Shown: in pieces, positions 18,920 to 26,861 of the stretch | Layout of the letters: each line of letters starts with the position of its first letter | How positions within the stretch are numbered: the stretch's first letter is position 1 | Assembly (NCBI RefSeq): GCF_000092245.1 | Contig: NC_014166.1 | Coordinates: 868,001-932,000, forward strand | Direction of reading: 5' to 3' | Source of the DNA: Arcobacter nitrofigilis DSM 7299 | GTDB taxonomy: Bacteria > Campylobacterota > Campylobacteria > Campylobacterales > Arcobacteraceae | DNA length: 64,000 bases | Position numbers and translations under genes: made by a program | Notes under the pieces: model-generated | What the model was told of the DNA's origin: nothing | Databases searched by the model: none | Seen by the model: only the letters and a program-made list of their open reading frames with translations

Positions 18920-19838
18920 AGTTTAAGAATTCTCTAGATGTCGTATATAGTGCTTGGATATCAGTTTTACCAATAAATCCATCAACACCAATTTGTTTCA
19001 TTTTATTTTTTACAGCATCTGTTGTCATAGATGAGTTAACAATTACAGGGATATTAGCATATTTGTTACTTGATTTTATAAATTGTGCAACTTGGAATCC
19101 ATCAGTTTCTGGCATTTCAATATCAGTAATTACTAAACCAACTTCTTCTGGATTAATTTCTCTAATTCTATCTAATAAATCTGCACCATTATTGTAAATT
19201 TCATATTTTAAATTTGCTTTTTTGAAAAATTTTCTTAAAACTTCTCTTGCAACATTTGAATCTTCTGCAGCTAAAACAAGTTTTTTACTAGTAAATGGAG
19301 CTTCAATATATTTATTCATAACATCATCACCATCATTTACCCAACCAAGGTCTTTTAATAATTGCTCTGCATTAAATACTGTACATAATTCATCTTTATC
19401 ATGTACTTTCACATACGTTGTATATGTAATTTTTGAATTTGTTTCTTCTGAATGTCTTAACTCATCAGTAGTTTTTTCAACTATATCAAGCATGTCTTTA
19501 ATTAAAAAACCAACTTTTTTATGGTTAAATTCACAGTAAATGATTAATTTATAATCAGCTAATTCAAGTGTTTTATTACCTAACCATGCGTCAAGTTTTA
19601 TTAAAGTAACTGGTTCCCCTCTAATAGTTGCAATACCTGCTATGATATCAGTATCAGATGGAGTATCATTTATTGTTACTTCTTCAGTTATTACAAAAGC
19701 TTTTACTTTTGCGATGTTAATTGCATAAATATTATTTTTACCAGTATAAAATACAGCTAATTGTTGCACATTTCTAAGATGCCCTTGAGTCATTTGCTCA
19801 ACACTATTCATACCACTCATGTATTCCCTTTTTTGCAA
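18918..19838 (-). CDS. cheV: Chemotaxis coupling protein CheV
   Basis: Hybrid adaptor of the chemotaxis array: an N-terminal CheW-like domain (about 25-165) that links receptors to CheA, and a C-terminal receiver domain (about 180-306). The receiver has the phosphorylatable aspartate in VITDIEMPETDG (about D237), and later SSMTT and the conserved K in IGKTD. Campylobacterota typically carry CheV proteins for adaptation. It stands alone, facing argH. AAGGGAATAC precedes ATG 19838; the promoter region contains a TATAAT on the minus strand. Confidence 0.93.
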   Translation of the reverse strand: MQKREYMSGMNSVEQMTQGHLRNVQQLAVFYTGKNNIYAINIAKVKAFVITEEVTINDTPSDTDIIAGIATIRGEPVTLIKLDAWLGNKTLELADYKLIIYCEFNHKKVGFLIKDMLDIVEKTTDELRHSEETNSKITYTTYVKVHDKDELCTVFNAEQLLKDLGWVNDGDDVMNKYIEAPFTSKKLVLAAEDSNVAREVLRKFFKKANLKYEIYNNGADLLDRIREINPEEVGLVITDIEMPETDGFQVAQFIKSSNKYANIPVIVNSSMTTDAVKNKMKQIGVDGFIGKTDIQALYTTSREFLN

Positions 19839-19884
19839 ATATTCTTATTATAATGATTTTTTTCTTATAGTTTATTGATTTTTT

Positions 19885-20529
19885 CTAATTAGCAATTATT
19901 TTTTGAATTGTAACAGAAGACATCATTAAACCAAAAGAACCAGTAACACCCTCAAAGCTGCCTTTTTCAATGCAATTTGGATTTTCACCTGAAAAGATTA
20001 CTTTGAACTTCTTTTTAAAGCCTCTTTTTTTTAATTCATATCTGATTTTTCTAATAAATGGATCATTGTACGTATCCCAAATTGAAATATATTCAATCTT
20101 AGATGGATCGATTCTTTTTGCACTACCACTTGTACTTATAAGTTTATCGTAATATTTTTGAATTAGTCTAACTTTTGGTTTAATATCATCAATTGCATCT
20201 AAAATATACTCATATGAAGAGAAGTCAAACTCATCAATCCAAGATTCTGTAATCTTTTCATGTATGATTTGTACATTTGGGTACTTCTCTTTTAAGGCTT
20301 CAACTTTTACTCTTCCAATATTGCCTTCACTTCCCATTTGTCTGTTTAAATTTGATTCTTCATAAGTATCAAAATCTACTATAGTTATATTTGTTATTCC
20401 TGTTCTATAAAGTGAATCTAGTGCAAATGAACCAACTCCTCCTACACCTAAAAGTATTATTTTTGTATTTTGAAACTTATCAAAATTATTATCTCCAAAA
20501 AGTTTTAGAGTTCTATCGTATTTTGACAT
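19885..20529 (-). CDS. tcdA: ThiF/E1-like protein, probable tRNA threonylcarbamoyladenosine dehydratase TcdA
   Basis: Member of the E1-like adenylating superfamily. The 214-residue protein has the Rossmann nucleotide motif GVGGVGSFALD at about 29-39, the acidic end VDFDTYEESNLNRQ at about 55-68 with the arginine used in adenylation, and DAIDDIKPK at about 110-118, which fit TcdA (CsdL), the enzyme that cyclises t6A in tRNA position 37. It is shorter than the E. coli enzyme (268 residues), mainly at the C-terminus. The general family is sure, the exact substrate less so. Confidence 0.82.
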   Translation of the reverse strand: MSKYDRTLKLFGDNNFDKFQNTKIILLGVGGVGSFALDSLYRTGITNITIVDFDTYEESNLNRQMGSEGNIGRVKVEALKEKYPNVQIIHEKITESWIDEFDFSSYEYILDAIDDIKPKVRLIQKYYDKLISTSGSAKRIDPSKIEYISIWDTYNDPFIRKIRYELKKRGFKKKFKVIFSGENPNCIEKGSFEGVTGSFGLMMSSVTIQKIIAN

Positions 20530-20620
20530 ACTACATCTTCTTTCGTAAATTTATTTTTTATTTTTTATTTTTTGGGTATTATAGCAGATTAAAATAGAAA
20601 ATATATTTATGGAGAGGTTG

Positions 20621-21106
20621 ATGGAAAAAGAACCAATGACAAATGTGGGGTATAAAAAAATTACAGGAGAATTGGATTTCTTAAAAAGTCATGAGCGTCC
20701 TGAAACTGTTATTGCCCTTGAAGAAGCAAGACAATTAGGGGATTTAAAAGAAAATGCCGAATATCATGCTGCAAAAGAAAAATTAAAATTAATTGATGTA
20801 CAAATTGCAGAACTTGGTGCAGTTCTTAGTAAAGCTGTAATTATTGATCCCTCTTCTTTACCTCACGATAGAGTTTCATTTGGTTCGACTGTAAAATTAG
20901 TAAACACAGACACTGATGAAGAGTATGAGTACTCAATTGTAGGTGGTGTTGAATCTAATGCTGAAAAAGGAATGATTTCATTTAATTCACCTTTAGCTAA
21001 ACAATTAATGGGGAAAGAAGAGGGTGATGAATTTAGTGCAACCTTACCAGGTGGTGTAAAAACTTTTGAAGTCTTGGAAGTATTTTACAAAGAACTTGAA
21101 CTATAA
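20621..21106 (+). CDS. greA: Transcription elongation factor GreA
   Basis: Rescues backtracked RNA polymerase by stimulating cleavage of the transcript 3' end. The 161-residue product has the N-terminal coiled coil with the conserved acidic tip GDLKENAEYH (about 42-51) and the C-terminal FKBP-like domain (NSPLAKQLMGKEEGDE). An upstream in-frame ATG at 20609 exists, but GGAGAGG lies between it and ATG 20621, and the protein from 20621 (MEKEPMT) matches the usual GreA N-terminus, so 20621 is chosen. Confidence 0.95.
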   Translation: MEKEPMTNVGYKKITGELDFLKSHERPETVIALEEARQLGDLKENAEYHAAKEKLKLIDVQIAELGAVLSKAVIIDPSSLPHDRVSFGSTVKLVNTDTDEEYEYSIVGGVESNAEKGMISFNSPLAKQLMGKEEGDEFSATLPGGVKTFEVLEVFYKELEL

Positions 21107-21124
21107 TGTTTAAATCAAACTTAT

Positions 21125-21130
21125 TATATT
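21125..21130 (+). promoter_or_regulatory. Possible -10 box giving a leaderless transcript for the metallophosphoesterase gene
   Basis: TATATT ends six bases before ATG 21137, so transcription would begin at or next to the start codon. There is no purine-rich ribosome site in the gap. Readthrough from greA (stop at 21106) is an alternative source of transcript. Confidence 0.35.
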
Positions 21131-21136
21131 TTGCTT

Positions 21137-21838
21137 ATGTTTCCTAATATAAAAGAAAATGCTATATTTATTGCAGATTCTCACTTCAATGAAAAAAGGT
21201 CTCAACTTTTAACTTTTTTAAAAAAATTAAAATCAAAAGAGATAAAAACAGAACAACTATTTCTAATGGGTGATATGTTTGATTTTATCTCTGGAGAAAG
21301 TAAATACTTCATCAAAAGAAATAAAAAAGTAATCTCTTTAATAAATGAATTATCTCAAAATATTGAAATGATATATTTAGAAGGTAACCATGATTACAAT
21401 TTAAAAAATCTATTCCCAAATGTAAAAGTATACAAAAGAGAAACACATCCTATTTTTATGAATTATCAAAATCAAGAAGTAGCTTTAAGTCATGGGGATA
21501 TATTTGTAAATGATAAATTTTATGATGTTTATTGTAAATTTATTAGAAATCATATTTTTTTACTTTTTATGAATACAATTGATTTTAAAAATTATATCTC
21601 TAAAAAGATTTATTATGGGCTTTTGGGAAAGAATATTTGTCATAATATCAAAAGCTTTAAAGATATCGTTTCAAAAAGAGTTAAGCACTATGATGCAAAA
21701 ATAATTATTGAAGGACATTTTCATCAAGGAAAAGAGTATATTATTCATGAAAAAAGATATAAAAACATACAATCTTTAACTTGTAGCAACGAATATGTAG
21801 TTTTAGAAAATAATAAATTTATAGGAAAAAGTCTATGA
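21137..21838 (+). CDS. Metallophosphoesterase, LpxH-like (UDP-2,3-diacylglucosamine hydrolase)
   Basis: Calcineurin-like phosphoesterase of about 233 residues. Metal-binding motifs are present in order: ADSHFNE (about 14-20), GDMFDF (about 47-52), GNHDYN (about 78-83), SHGDIFVND (about 120-128) and EGHFHQG (about 193-199). The arrangement DSHF-GDMFDF-GNHD fits LpxH, which makes lipid X in lipid A synthesis at the membrane, and this is the likely role. The frame opens at TTG 21131, but ATG 21137 is preferred. No ribosome site is visible. Its stop overlaps ATG of the next small frame (ATGA). Confidence 0.78.
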   Translation: MFPNIKENAIFIADSHFNEKRSQLLTFLKKLKSKEIKTEQLFLMGDMFDFISGESKYFIKRNKKVISLINELSQNIEMIYLEGNHDYNLKNLFPNVKVYKRETHPIFMNYQNQEVALSHGDIFVNDKFYDVYCKFIRNHIFLLFMNTIDFKNYISKKIYYGLLGKNICHNIKSFKDIVSKRVKHYDAKIIIEGHFHQGKEYIIHEKRYKNIQSLTCSNEYVVLENNKFIGKSL

Positions 21839-22393
21839 CTGATATAACTTTTGTATTAATTATTTTTGTAATTTTGATATTAGTTTTTTTATTGACTCTA
21901 TTTTTTTTATAAAATAAAAAAGACAAAAAGAGTTATAGGTTCATACCATAAAGAAGATACAAAAAAATATATTAATACAAGACTTATAACTCTACCTTCT
22001 TCTTTTGAGTCTTTAAGTAATAATACTTTGAGAGAAGAATCAAAAGAATTATTTGAAATATTTAAATTGTTAGATTATAAAAATAAACATGAAGAATATG
22101 AAAAAAAATCTTGGCACTCTTGGCAAATGAGTTTTTTAATTGCTATGTATAAAAGAGATTTGGAACTTTTTTTACCCACTTGTAATGATGTTTTTCATGA
22201 AGAAATATTAAAAGACGGTTTAGAAAATCTTCAAATATCACTAAAACAAATAATGGGAAAATACAAAAAAGAAGTACGAGTAGATAAATCAAAAGATATC
22301 TTGTCAAAACATCTAATTTGGGAAGGTAAAGAAGTAGAAAGATTGATGTATTATTTATATAAATATAAAAACACTAGTAAGGATAAGTCATAG
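21835..22393 (+). pseudogene. Single-pass membrane protein gene, frame broken in a T8 run
   Basis: ATG 21835 overlaps the preceding stop (ATGA) and encodes a 24-residue hydrophobic helix, then stops at 21912. One base further on, the frame that opens at 21896 reads on to 22393 as a soluble charged domain (LITLPSSF, LLDYKNKHEEYEKKSW, RDLELFLPTCNDVFHEE). The two frames join if one T is removed from the eight-T run 21901-21908, giving one 185-residue protein with an N-terminal membrane anchor. The domain is not one I recognise. It could be a sequencing error, a slippery or phase-variable tract, or real decay; a separately started protein from TTG 22028 is less likely because it lacks a ribosome site. 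The final codons overlap uvrB. Confidence 0.7.
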
Positions 22394-24363
22394 CAGAGTT
22401 TAAAGTTGAAAGTAAATATAGCCCAGCTGGAGATCAACCCCAAGCAATAGAAAAATTAAGTGAATCAATACTTGCAGGTAATCAATATAATACACTGCTT
22501 GGAGTAACAGGTTCAGGTAAAACTTATACTATGGCAAAAGTTATTGAGAAAACTCAAAAACCAACTTTAATAATGACTCATAATAAAACTTTGGCTGCCC
22601 AACTATACAGTGAATTTAAATCTTTTTTCCCTAACAATCATGTGGAATATTTTATCTCTTATTATGATTATTATCAACCAGAAGCTTATATTCCAAGAAG
22701 TGATTTGTTTATAGAAAAAGACAGTTCTATAAACTCAGAACTTGAAAGAATGAGATTAAGTGCAACAGCTTCTTTACTCTCTTTTGATGATGTTATTGTA
22801 GTAGCTTCTGTCTCTGCAAACTATGGTTTAGGAAATCCTGCTGAATATAAATCTATGGTACAAAAACTATCTGTGGGATTTGAATACTCACAACGTACGC
22901 TTTTAATGAAACTTGTGGACATGGGTTATAAAAGAAATGACAAGTTTTTTGACCGAGCTGATTTTAGAGTAAACGGGGATGTTATTGATGTCTTTCCTGC
23001 TTATTGGCAAGATGAATTTATTCGCATAGAGTTTTTTGCAGATGAAGTTGAATCAATTTCTATTCATGAATACATGACTAATGTAAAACAAAAAGATGTA
23101 CAAGATGTAACTATTTATTCTGTAAATCCTTTTGTTGTAAATAGTGAAAACCTAGCAACAGCTGTAAAAAAAATTGAAGAAGAGTTAGAAGATAGATTGG
23201 CCTTTTTAAAGGCTGAAGATAGACTTGTAGAGTATCAAAGACTAAAACAGAGAGTAGAGTTCGATTTAGAGATGATTGAAGGTACTGGTATGTGTAAAGG
23301 AATAGAAAACTATGCTCGACACTTGACAGGACTTGAACCTGGTGAAACACCTTACTCTATGATGGATTATTTTGAACAAATAGGAAAAGACTTTTTACTT
23401 ATAGTTGATGAATCTCACGTATCATTACCCCAATTTAGAGGAATGCACGCCGCAGATAAAAGTAGAAAAGAAGTTCTTGTTGAGTATGGATTTAGATTAC
23501 CAAGTGCTTTAGATAACCGTCCTTTGATGTTTGATGAATTTATCAATAAAGCCCCACATTATCTGTTTGTAAGTGCAACACCAAATGAACTAGAAACTTC
23601 AATGAGTTCAGTTGTAGCTGAGCAAATTATTAGACCAACTGGATTGTTAGACCCAACTATTGAGATTATGGATAGTGAATTTCAAGTTGAAAAATTACAT
23701 GATGAAATCAAAAAAGTTGCTGCAAAAAATGAGCGGGTTTTAGTTACAGTTTTAACTAAAAAAATGGCAGAAGAACTAACAGCATATTATTTAGACTTAG
23801 GTATAAGAGTAAAATATATGCATAGTGAGATAGATACTTTGGAACGAGTAGAAATCATTCGTCAATTGCGATTGGGTGAATTCGATGTTCTAGTTGGAAT
23901 CAATCTTTTAAGGGAAGGTTTAGATATCCCAGAAACTTCTTTGGTAGCTATTTTGGATGCAGATAAAGAAGGATTTTTAAGAAGTAAAACTTCTCTTATC
24001 CAAACAATGGGAAGAGGGGCAAGAAATCAAAATGGACGGGTTATTTTATTTGCTAAAAGAGTAACTGATTCTATGCAGTTTGCCATAGATGTGACAAATA
24101 AAAGAAGAGAAGTTCAAGAAGCACACAATAAAAAGCATGGCATCACACCAACTAGTACCACAAGAGTATTAGAAGATAACCTAAAACTTGAAGAGTACGA
24201 TGCTGTAGCCTTGAAGTTAGAGAAGTTAGACAAAATGCCAGCAGCTGAGAGAAAGAAGATGCTCATAGAGCTAAATAAGGCGATGACAAAAGCTTCAAAA
24301 GACTTGAACTTCGAAGAAGCGATAAGGCTCCGTGACGAAATAGAAAAAATCAAAAAATTGTAA
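22390..24363 (+). CDS. uvrB: Excinuclease ABC subunit B, apparently starting at ATA
   Basis: DNA helicase-like damage-verification subunit of nucleotide excision repair, loaded by UvrA and cut partner of UvrC. From ATG 22531 the protein would lack its N-terminus; the sequence upstream encodes [19 protein letters not shown] and then Walker A GVTGSGKT, which are essential. The frame is closed by TAA at 22384-22386, leaving only ATA 22390 as a sensible start, six bases after AAGGA. From there it is 657 residues, the normal UvrB length. The beta-hairpin region ([12 protein letters not shown]), helicase motifs (DESHVS, SATP, GRGARN) and the C-terminal UVR domain are intact. The ATA overlaps the stop of the gene before (ATAG). 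Confidence 0.93.
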   Translation: MAEFKVESKYSPAGDQPQAIEKLSESILAGNQYNTLLGVTGSGKTYTMAKVIEKTQKPTLIMTHNKTLAAQLYSEFKSFFPNNHVEYFISYYDYYQPEAYIPRSDLFIEKDSSINSELERMRLSATASLLSFDDVIVVASVSANYGLGNPAEYKSMVQKLSVGFEYSQRTLLMKLVDMGYKRNDKFFDRADFRVNGDVIDVFPAYWQDEFIRIEFFADEVESISIHEYMTNVKQKDVQDVTIYSVNPFVVNSENLATAVKKIEEELEDRLAFLKAEDRLVEYQRLKQRVEFDLEMIEGTGMCKGIENYARHLTGLEPGETPYSMMDYFEQIGKDFLLIVDESHVSLPQFRGMHAADKSRKEVLVEYGFRLPSALDNRPLMFDEFINKAPHYLFVSATPNELETSMSSVVAEQIIRPTGLLDPTIEIMDSEFQVEKLHDEIKKVAAKNERVLVTVLTKKMAEELTAYYLDLGIRVKYMHSEIDTLERVEIIRQLRLGEFDVLVGINLLREGLDIPETSLVAILDADKEGFLRSKTSLIQTMGRGARNQNGRVILFAKRVTDSMQFAIDVTNKRREVQEAHNKKHGITPTSTTRVLEDNLKLEEYDAVALKLEKLDKMPAAERKKMLIELNKAMTKASKDLNFEEAIRLRDEIEKIKKL

Positions 24364-24496
24364 ATAGAGGTTCATCTTTTGTCCAAACTCTGCGTTGGAT
24401 AGGAATTCTTAATGCTCACGTACTTTAGTACGCTCCGCATAAAAATTTCTCTCCGCCTTGATTTTAAACAAAATCTAAATCTCTATTTACAATTTT
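24354..24496. repeat. 143-base palindromic element between convergent genes
   Basis: Perfect 16-base ends AAAATTGTAAATAGAG (24354-24369) and its reverse complement (24481-24496) enclose arms that stay similar when folded, meeting at CGTACT-TT-AGTACG (24419-24432). The interior is richer in G and C than its surroundings. The left end includes the last residues and stop codon of uvrB. It can form one long hairpin and lies between the convergent uvrB and signal-peptidase-like genes. It resembles a REP- or MITE-like dispersed element, possibly doing duty as terminator. No coding frame. Confidence 0.7.
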
Positions 24497-24518
24497 GCTT
24501 TAAGTAATTTTATAATTA

Positions 24519-25433
24519 TTATTCTAGTTTTATTCCTATTCTATTTGTATTCTCATAATTTGAATAAATTATTTTTGCATTGCCATAGATTAATCTTTGC
24601 GGAACTGTTCCCCAAAATCTCGAATCATTTGAGTGGTCTCTATTATCACCCATCATAAAATATTGATTCTCTGGAACTTTTATTGGAGACATGTTAAATA
24701 GTTGTTGTGGATTAAGTCCATTATCTGTTACACTTGGGTCATTGTGAATACCAGGATGATCTTTTCTATATGGATTTTTTATCCAAAGTTTTCCATCAAA
24801 TTCTGATATTTGTGTTATTGGGTAATTTTTCTTAACATACTCATTACCTTCATGTGGGTGTAGATATAATACTTTATTTTGAAGAGCAACAATATCTCCA
24901 CCAACTGCAACACATCTTTTTACATAATAAACTGTCTCTTCATTTGGATATCTAAATACAACAATATCTCCACGTTTTACAAAATCATAACTTCTTGTAG
25001 CAAGAATAGTGTCATTTCTTATAATAGTTTTTGCCATTGAATTAGCAGGTACACTAAATAGCTTTACTGGTGTATCCAATTTTAATAACATTATTAAGGT
25101 AAATACAATTAAATAATAAACAATAACAAATAATAAGATATATGGTGATGTACTATATTTAGAATTGTTAATATTTTTTTGTTTTTTTATAATTATAATC
25201 GGCTCAATAAATGAGTATAAAAATATTAAAATAAGAAGACTTTCTACAATAATAAATAAATAAAAATTAAAATAAATTAATGCTATATATAAAGAAAGAA
25301 AATGTATGACTAAGAATAAAGGAAAGATAGTGATAGCTTTTTTTATTCGGCCAATATACAAATGACCAGCTCCCATTGCAATTAAATTAAAAATTAGTAA
25401 TTTTAAAATACTCTTTTTTTGAATTTCTTTCAT
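24519..25433 (-). CDS. Signal peptidase I family protein with multi-helix membrane N-terminus
   Basis: 304 residues. The first about 125 residues form several membrane helices, starting with a GAGHLYIGR segment as in TM2-like proteins. The rest is an S26 signal peptidase domain with the catalytic serine in PANSMAKT (about S133), the catalytic lysine in YVKRCVAVGGD (about K169) and the GDNRDHSNDSR box. From RGDIVVFRYP to RFWGTV it is almost identical (three differences by eye) to LepB encoded at 35146, and the DNA is about 95% identical over 376 bases, whereas flanks are unrelated. It is probably an active peptidase of unknown specificity. It faces uvrB across a palindromic element. Confidence 0.85.
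   Translation of the reverse strand: MKEIQKKSILKLLIFNLIAMGAGHLYIGRIKKAITIFPLFLVIHFLSLYIALIYFNFYLFIIVESLLILIFLYSFIEPIIIIKKQKNINNSKYSTSPYILLFVIVYYLIVFTLIMLLKLDTPVKLFSVPANSMAKTIIRNDTILATRSYDFVKRGDIVVFRYPNEETVYYVKRCVAVGGDIVALQNKVLYLHPHEGNEYVKKNYPITQISEFDGKLWIKNPYRKDHPGIHNDPSVTDNGLNPQQLFNMSPIKVPENQYFMMGDNRDHSNDSRFWGTVPQRLIYGNAKIIYSNYENTNRIGIKLE
24603..24978 (-). repeat. 376-base segment duplicated in lepB (copy A)
   Basis: Matches 35305-35680 with no gaps and about 19 base differences by my count, mostly silent. Both lie in the same orientation within signal peptidase genes. Identity ends abruptly on both sides, which points to gene conversion. Confidence 0.85.
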
Positions 25434-25493
25434 TTGTATCCTTGAAATTAAATAGTCACTAAAATATTATCAATAAAGTACTTAATATATAAA

Positions 25494-25817
25494 TTATCCT
25501 ATTAACCTCTGAAACAAAATATCTTCTAAATTTTGTCTTGAATCAACTACTAACAAAATATAAACTATTTGATTCTCTATTTTATAAATGATTCGCCATC
25601 GTTTGTGAATAACTTCTCTGTATTTTGAGATACCAATTTCACTAAGTTCTGGTACTACTCTGTTTCTTTCAGGAAAATAGTGGAGTTTATTACACTCTTC
25701 TTTTATTTCAAAGAATATTTTTTTTGCTGTATTTACACTATCTGTTTTGATATATTCTATTATGTTTAAAAGGTCGTTTTGGGCGATTTCCGTCCATTGT
25801 ACTTCGTAGTTCTTCAT
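25494..25817 (-). CDS. RelE/ParE-family toxin
   Basis: A 107-residue protein of the ParE/RelE fold: WTEIAQNDLLNIIEYI at the start, FPERNRVVPEL in the middle, and the family's YREVIHKRWRIIYKI and VDSRQNLEDIL near the end. Members either poison DNA gyrase (ParE) or cleave mRNA on ribosomes (RelE); DIL-type ends and the antitoxin type favour a ParE/RelE plasmid-stabilisation group without deciding between them. The start codon directly follows the antitoxin stop, so the pair is co-translated. Confidence 0.85.
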   Translation of the reverse strand: MKNYEVQWTEIAQNDLLNIIEYIKTDSVNTAKKIFFEIKEECNKLHYFPERNRVVPELSEIGISKYREVIHKRWRIIYKIENQIVYILLVVDSRQNLEDILFQRLIG

Positions 25818-26090
25818 TTAGTTGAATAGTTTATTTTCTAAATTGTTAAACATTTCATCTTGTTTTAGTAGGTTTTTGTTTTCTATGTCTTTTTCACTTA
25901 GAATTATTAGTTTTAACAAGTTGATTGAATTTTGCATATTTTCATAGCTTTTTATATCTTGCACTACAGCTTTTGCTTCGCCATTTTGCGTAATTATAAC
26001 AGTTCTTTTATTTTCATTGACGCCATTGATTACATCAGCTGTTTTAGATTTTAGAAAACTTATTGGTTTTATATCTTGACTTAAATACAT
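25818..26090 (-). CDS. Phd/YefM-family antitoxin
   Basis: A 90-residue antitoxin: the N-terminal DNA-binding part (IKPISFLKSKTADVINGV, then RTVIITQNGEAKAVVQDI) is the Phd/YefM fold, and the charged C-terminus would wrap the toxin. First gene of the two-gene module; it would neutralise the toxin and repress the operon. A 16-base palindrome at 26144-26159 in its upstream region is a candidate operator. Confidence 0.86.
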   Translation of the reverse strand: MYLSQDIKPISFLKSKTADVINGVNENKRTVIITQNGEAKAVVQDIKSYENMQNSINLLKLIILSEKDIENKNLLKQDEMFNNLENKLFN

Positions 26091-26143
26091 GATATTCCTT
26101 TTTATGTCTTAAATTGTACTAAATTTAGATTTAATTTGGTATT

Positions 26144-26159
26144 AAGAATATATATTCTT
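26144..26159. promoter_or_regulatory. Palindrome upstream of the antitoxin gene
   Basis: AAGAATATATATTCTT, a perfect 16-base palindrome in the 114-base gap between the divergent antitoxin and nth genes, 54 bases from the antitoxin start. Phd/YefM antitoxins bind short palindromes at their own promoter, so this is a reasonable operator candidate. Confidence 0.45.
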
Positions 26160-26192
26160 TTATATTTTAATCCAATATTTAAAATAATCTAC

Positions 26193-26198
26193 TAAAAT
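26193..26198 (+). promoter_or_regulatory. Possible -10 box giving a leaderless nth transcript
   Basis: TAAAAT ends six bases before the nth ATG at 26205, leaving no room for an untranslated leader, and no ribosome site is visible in CTCATC. Confidence 0.35.
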
Positions 26199-26204
26199 CT
26201 CATC

Positions 26205-26849
26205 ATGAAAAAAGCAACTAAAAAAGATATTGAAATAATAAAAGAAGCCTTTGTTGAAAAATACTCTGATGCTGTTACAGAACTGAGTTATAAAAATGAT
26301 TTTGAATTATTGATTGCTATTATACTGTCGGCTCAATGTACGGATAAAAGGGTAAATATTATTACTCCTGCTTTGTTTGAAAAGTATCCTACTCCATTTG
26401 ATTTAGCTGAGGCTTCACTTGATGAGGTTAAGGATTTATTGAAGTCTTGTTCTTTTTTTAACAATAAATCACAAAATATCATTAAGATGGCTCGAAGTGT
26501 AGTTGAACTTCATGGGGGAGATATTCCGCATGATACGAAAGCCTTGATGAAGCTAGCTGGTGTTGGAAATAAAACGGCAAATGTATTTATGATAGAAGCT
26601 GAGGGAGCTAATTTAATGGCTGTGGATACTCATGTATTTAGAGTATCGCATCGTTTAGGTTTAAGTGATGGAAAAACTGTTGAGCAAACAGAAGAACATT
26701 TGGTAAAAAAACTAAAAGGTGATTTACATATCTTTCATCAAGCTATGGTTTTATTTGGGAGATATACCTGTAAAGCAGTTAAACCTGAGTGTGATAATTG
26801 TCTATTTCCTCATGTTTGTAAGACAAAACAATCTTTTAAGCCTGCTTAG
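26205..26849 (+). CDS. nth: Endonuclease III (DNA glycosylase/AP lyase)
   Basis: Base-excision repair enzyme removing oxidised pyrimidines and cutting the abasic strand. The 214-residue protein has the helix-hairpin-helix LAGVGNKTANVF at about 120-131 with the catalytic lysine K127 of the GNKTA segment, the catalytic aspartate in VDTHVFR (about D145), and the C-terminal [4Fe-4S] ligands in the spacing C-x6-C-x2-C-x5-C. The start lacks a ribosome site and may be leaderless. Convergent with the next two small genes. Confidence 0.95.
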   Translation: MKKATKKDIEIIKEAFVEKYSDAVTELSYKNDFELLIAIILSAQCTDKRVNIITPALFEKYPTPFDLAEASLDEVKDLLKSCSFFNNKSQNIIKMARSVVELHGGDIPHDTKALMKLAGVGNKTANVFMIEAEGANLMAVDTHVFRVSHRLGLSDGKTVEQTEEHLVKKLKGDLHIFHQAMVLFGRYTCKAVKPECDNCLFPHVCKTKQSFKPA

Positions 26850-26861
26850 ACTTAAAAGATT
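26830..26861. terminator. Hairpin between nth and the convergent small gene
   Basis: AATCTTTTAAG and CTTAAAAGATT pair over 11 bp around a ten-base loop that includes the nth stop codon. The A/T content at the base is right for a bidirectional terminator, but the stem has little GC. Confidence 0.5.

Noticed and set aside
19845-19858. TTATTATAATGATT before cheV as another glycerol operator
   Set aside because: It matches only through the TATAAT -10 box; the extended palindrome of the glycerol sites is missing.
22028-22393. Independent gene starting at TTG 22028
   Set aside because: No ribosome site; the frame runs upstream without a start and joins the membrane helix at the T8 tract, so it is better read as the second part of a broken gene.
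22531-24363. uvrB starting at ATG 22531
   Set aside because: This would cut off the conserved N-terminus and most of the Walker A motif, both of which are plainly encoded upstream in the same frame.
24395-24455. GC-richer patch taken as a tRNA or rRNA fragment
   Set aside because: It folds as one long hairpin with no cloverleaf arms, no TTCGA-like loop and no CCA end.
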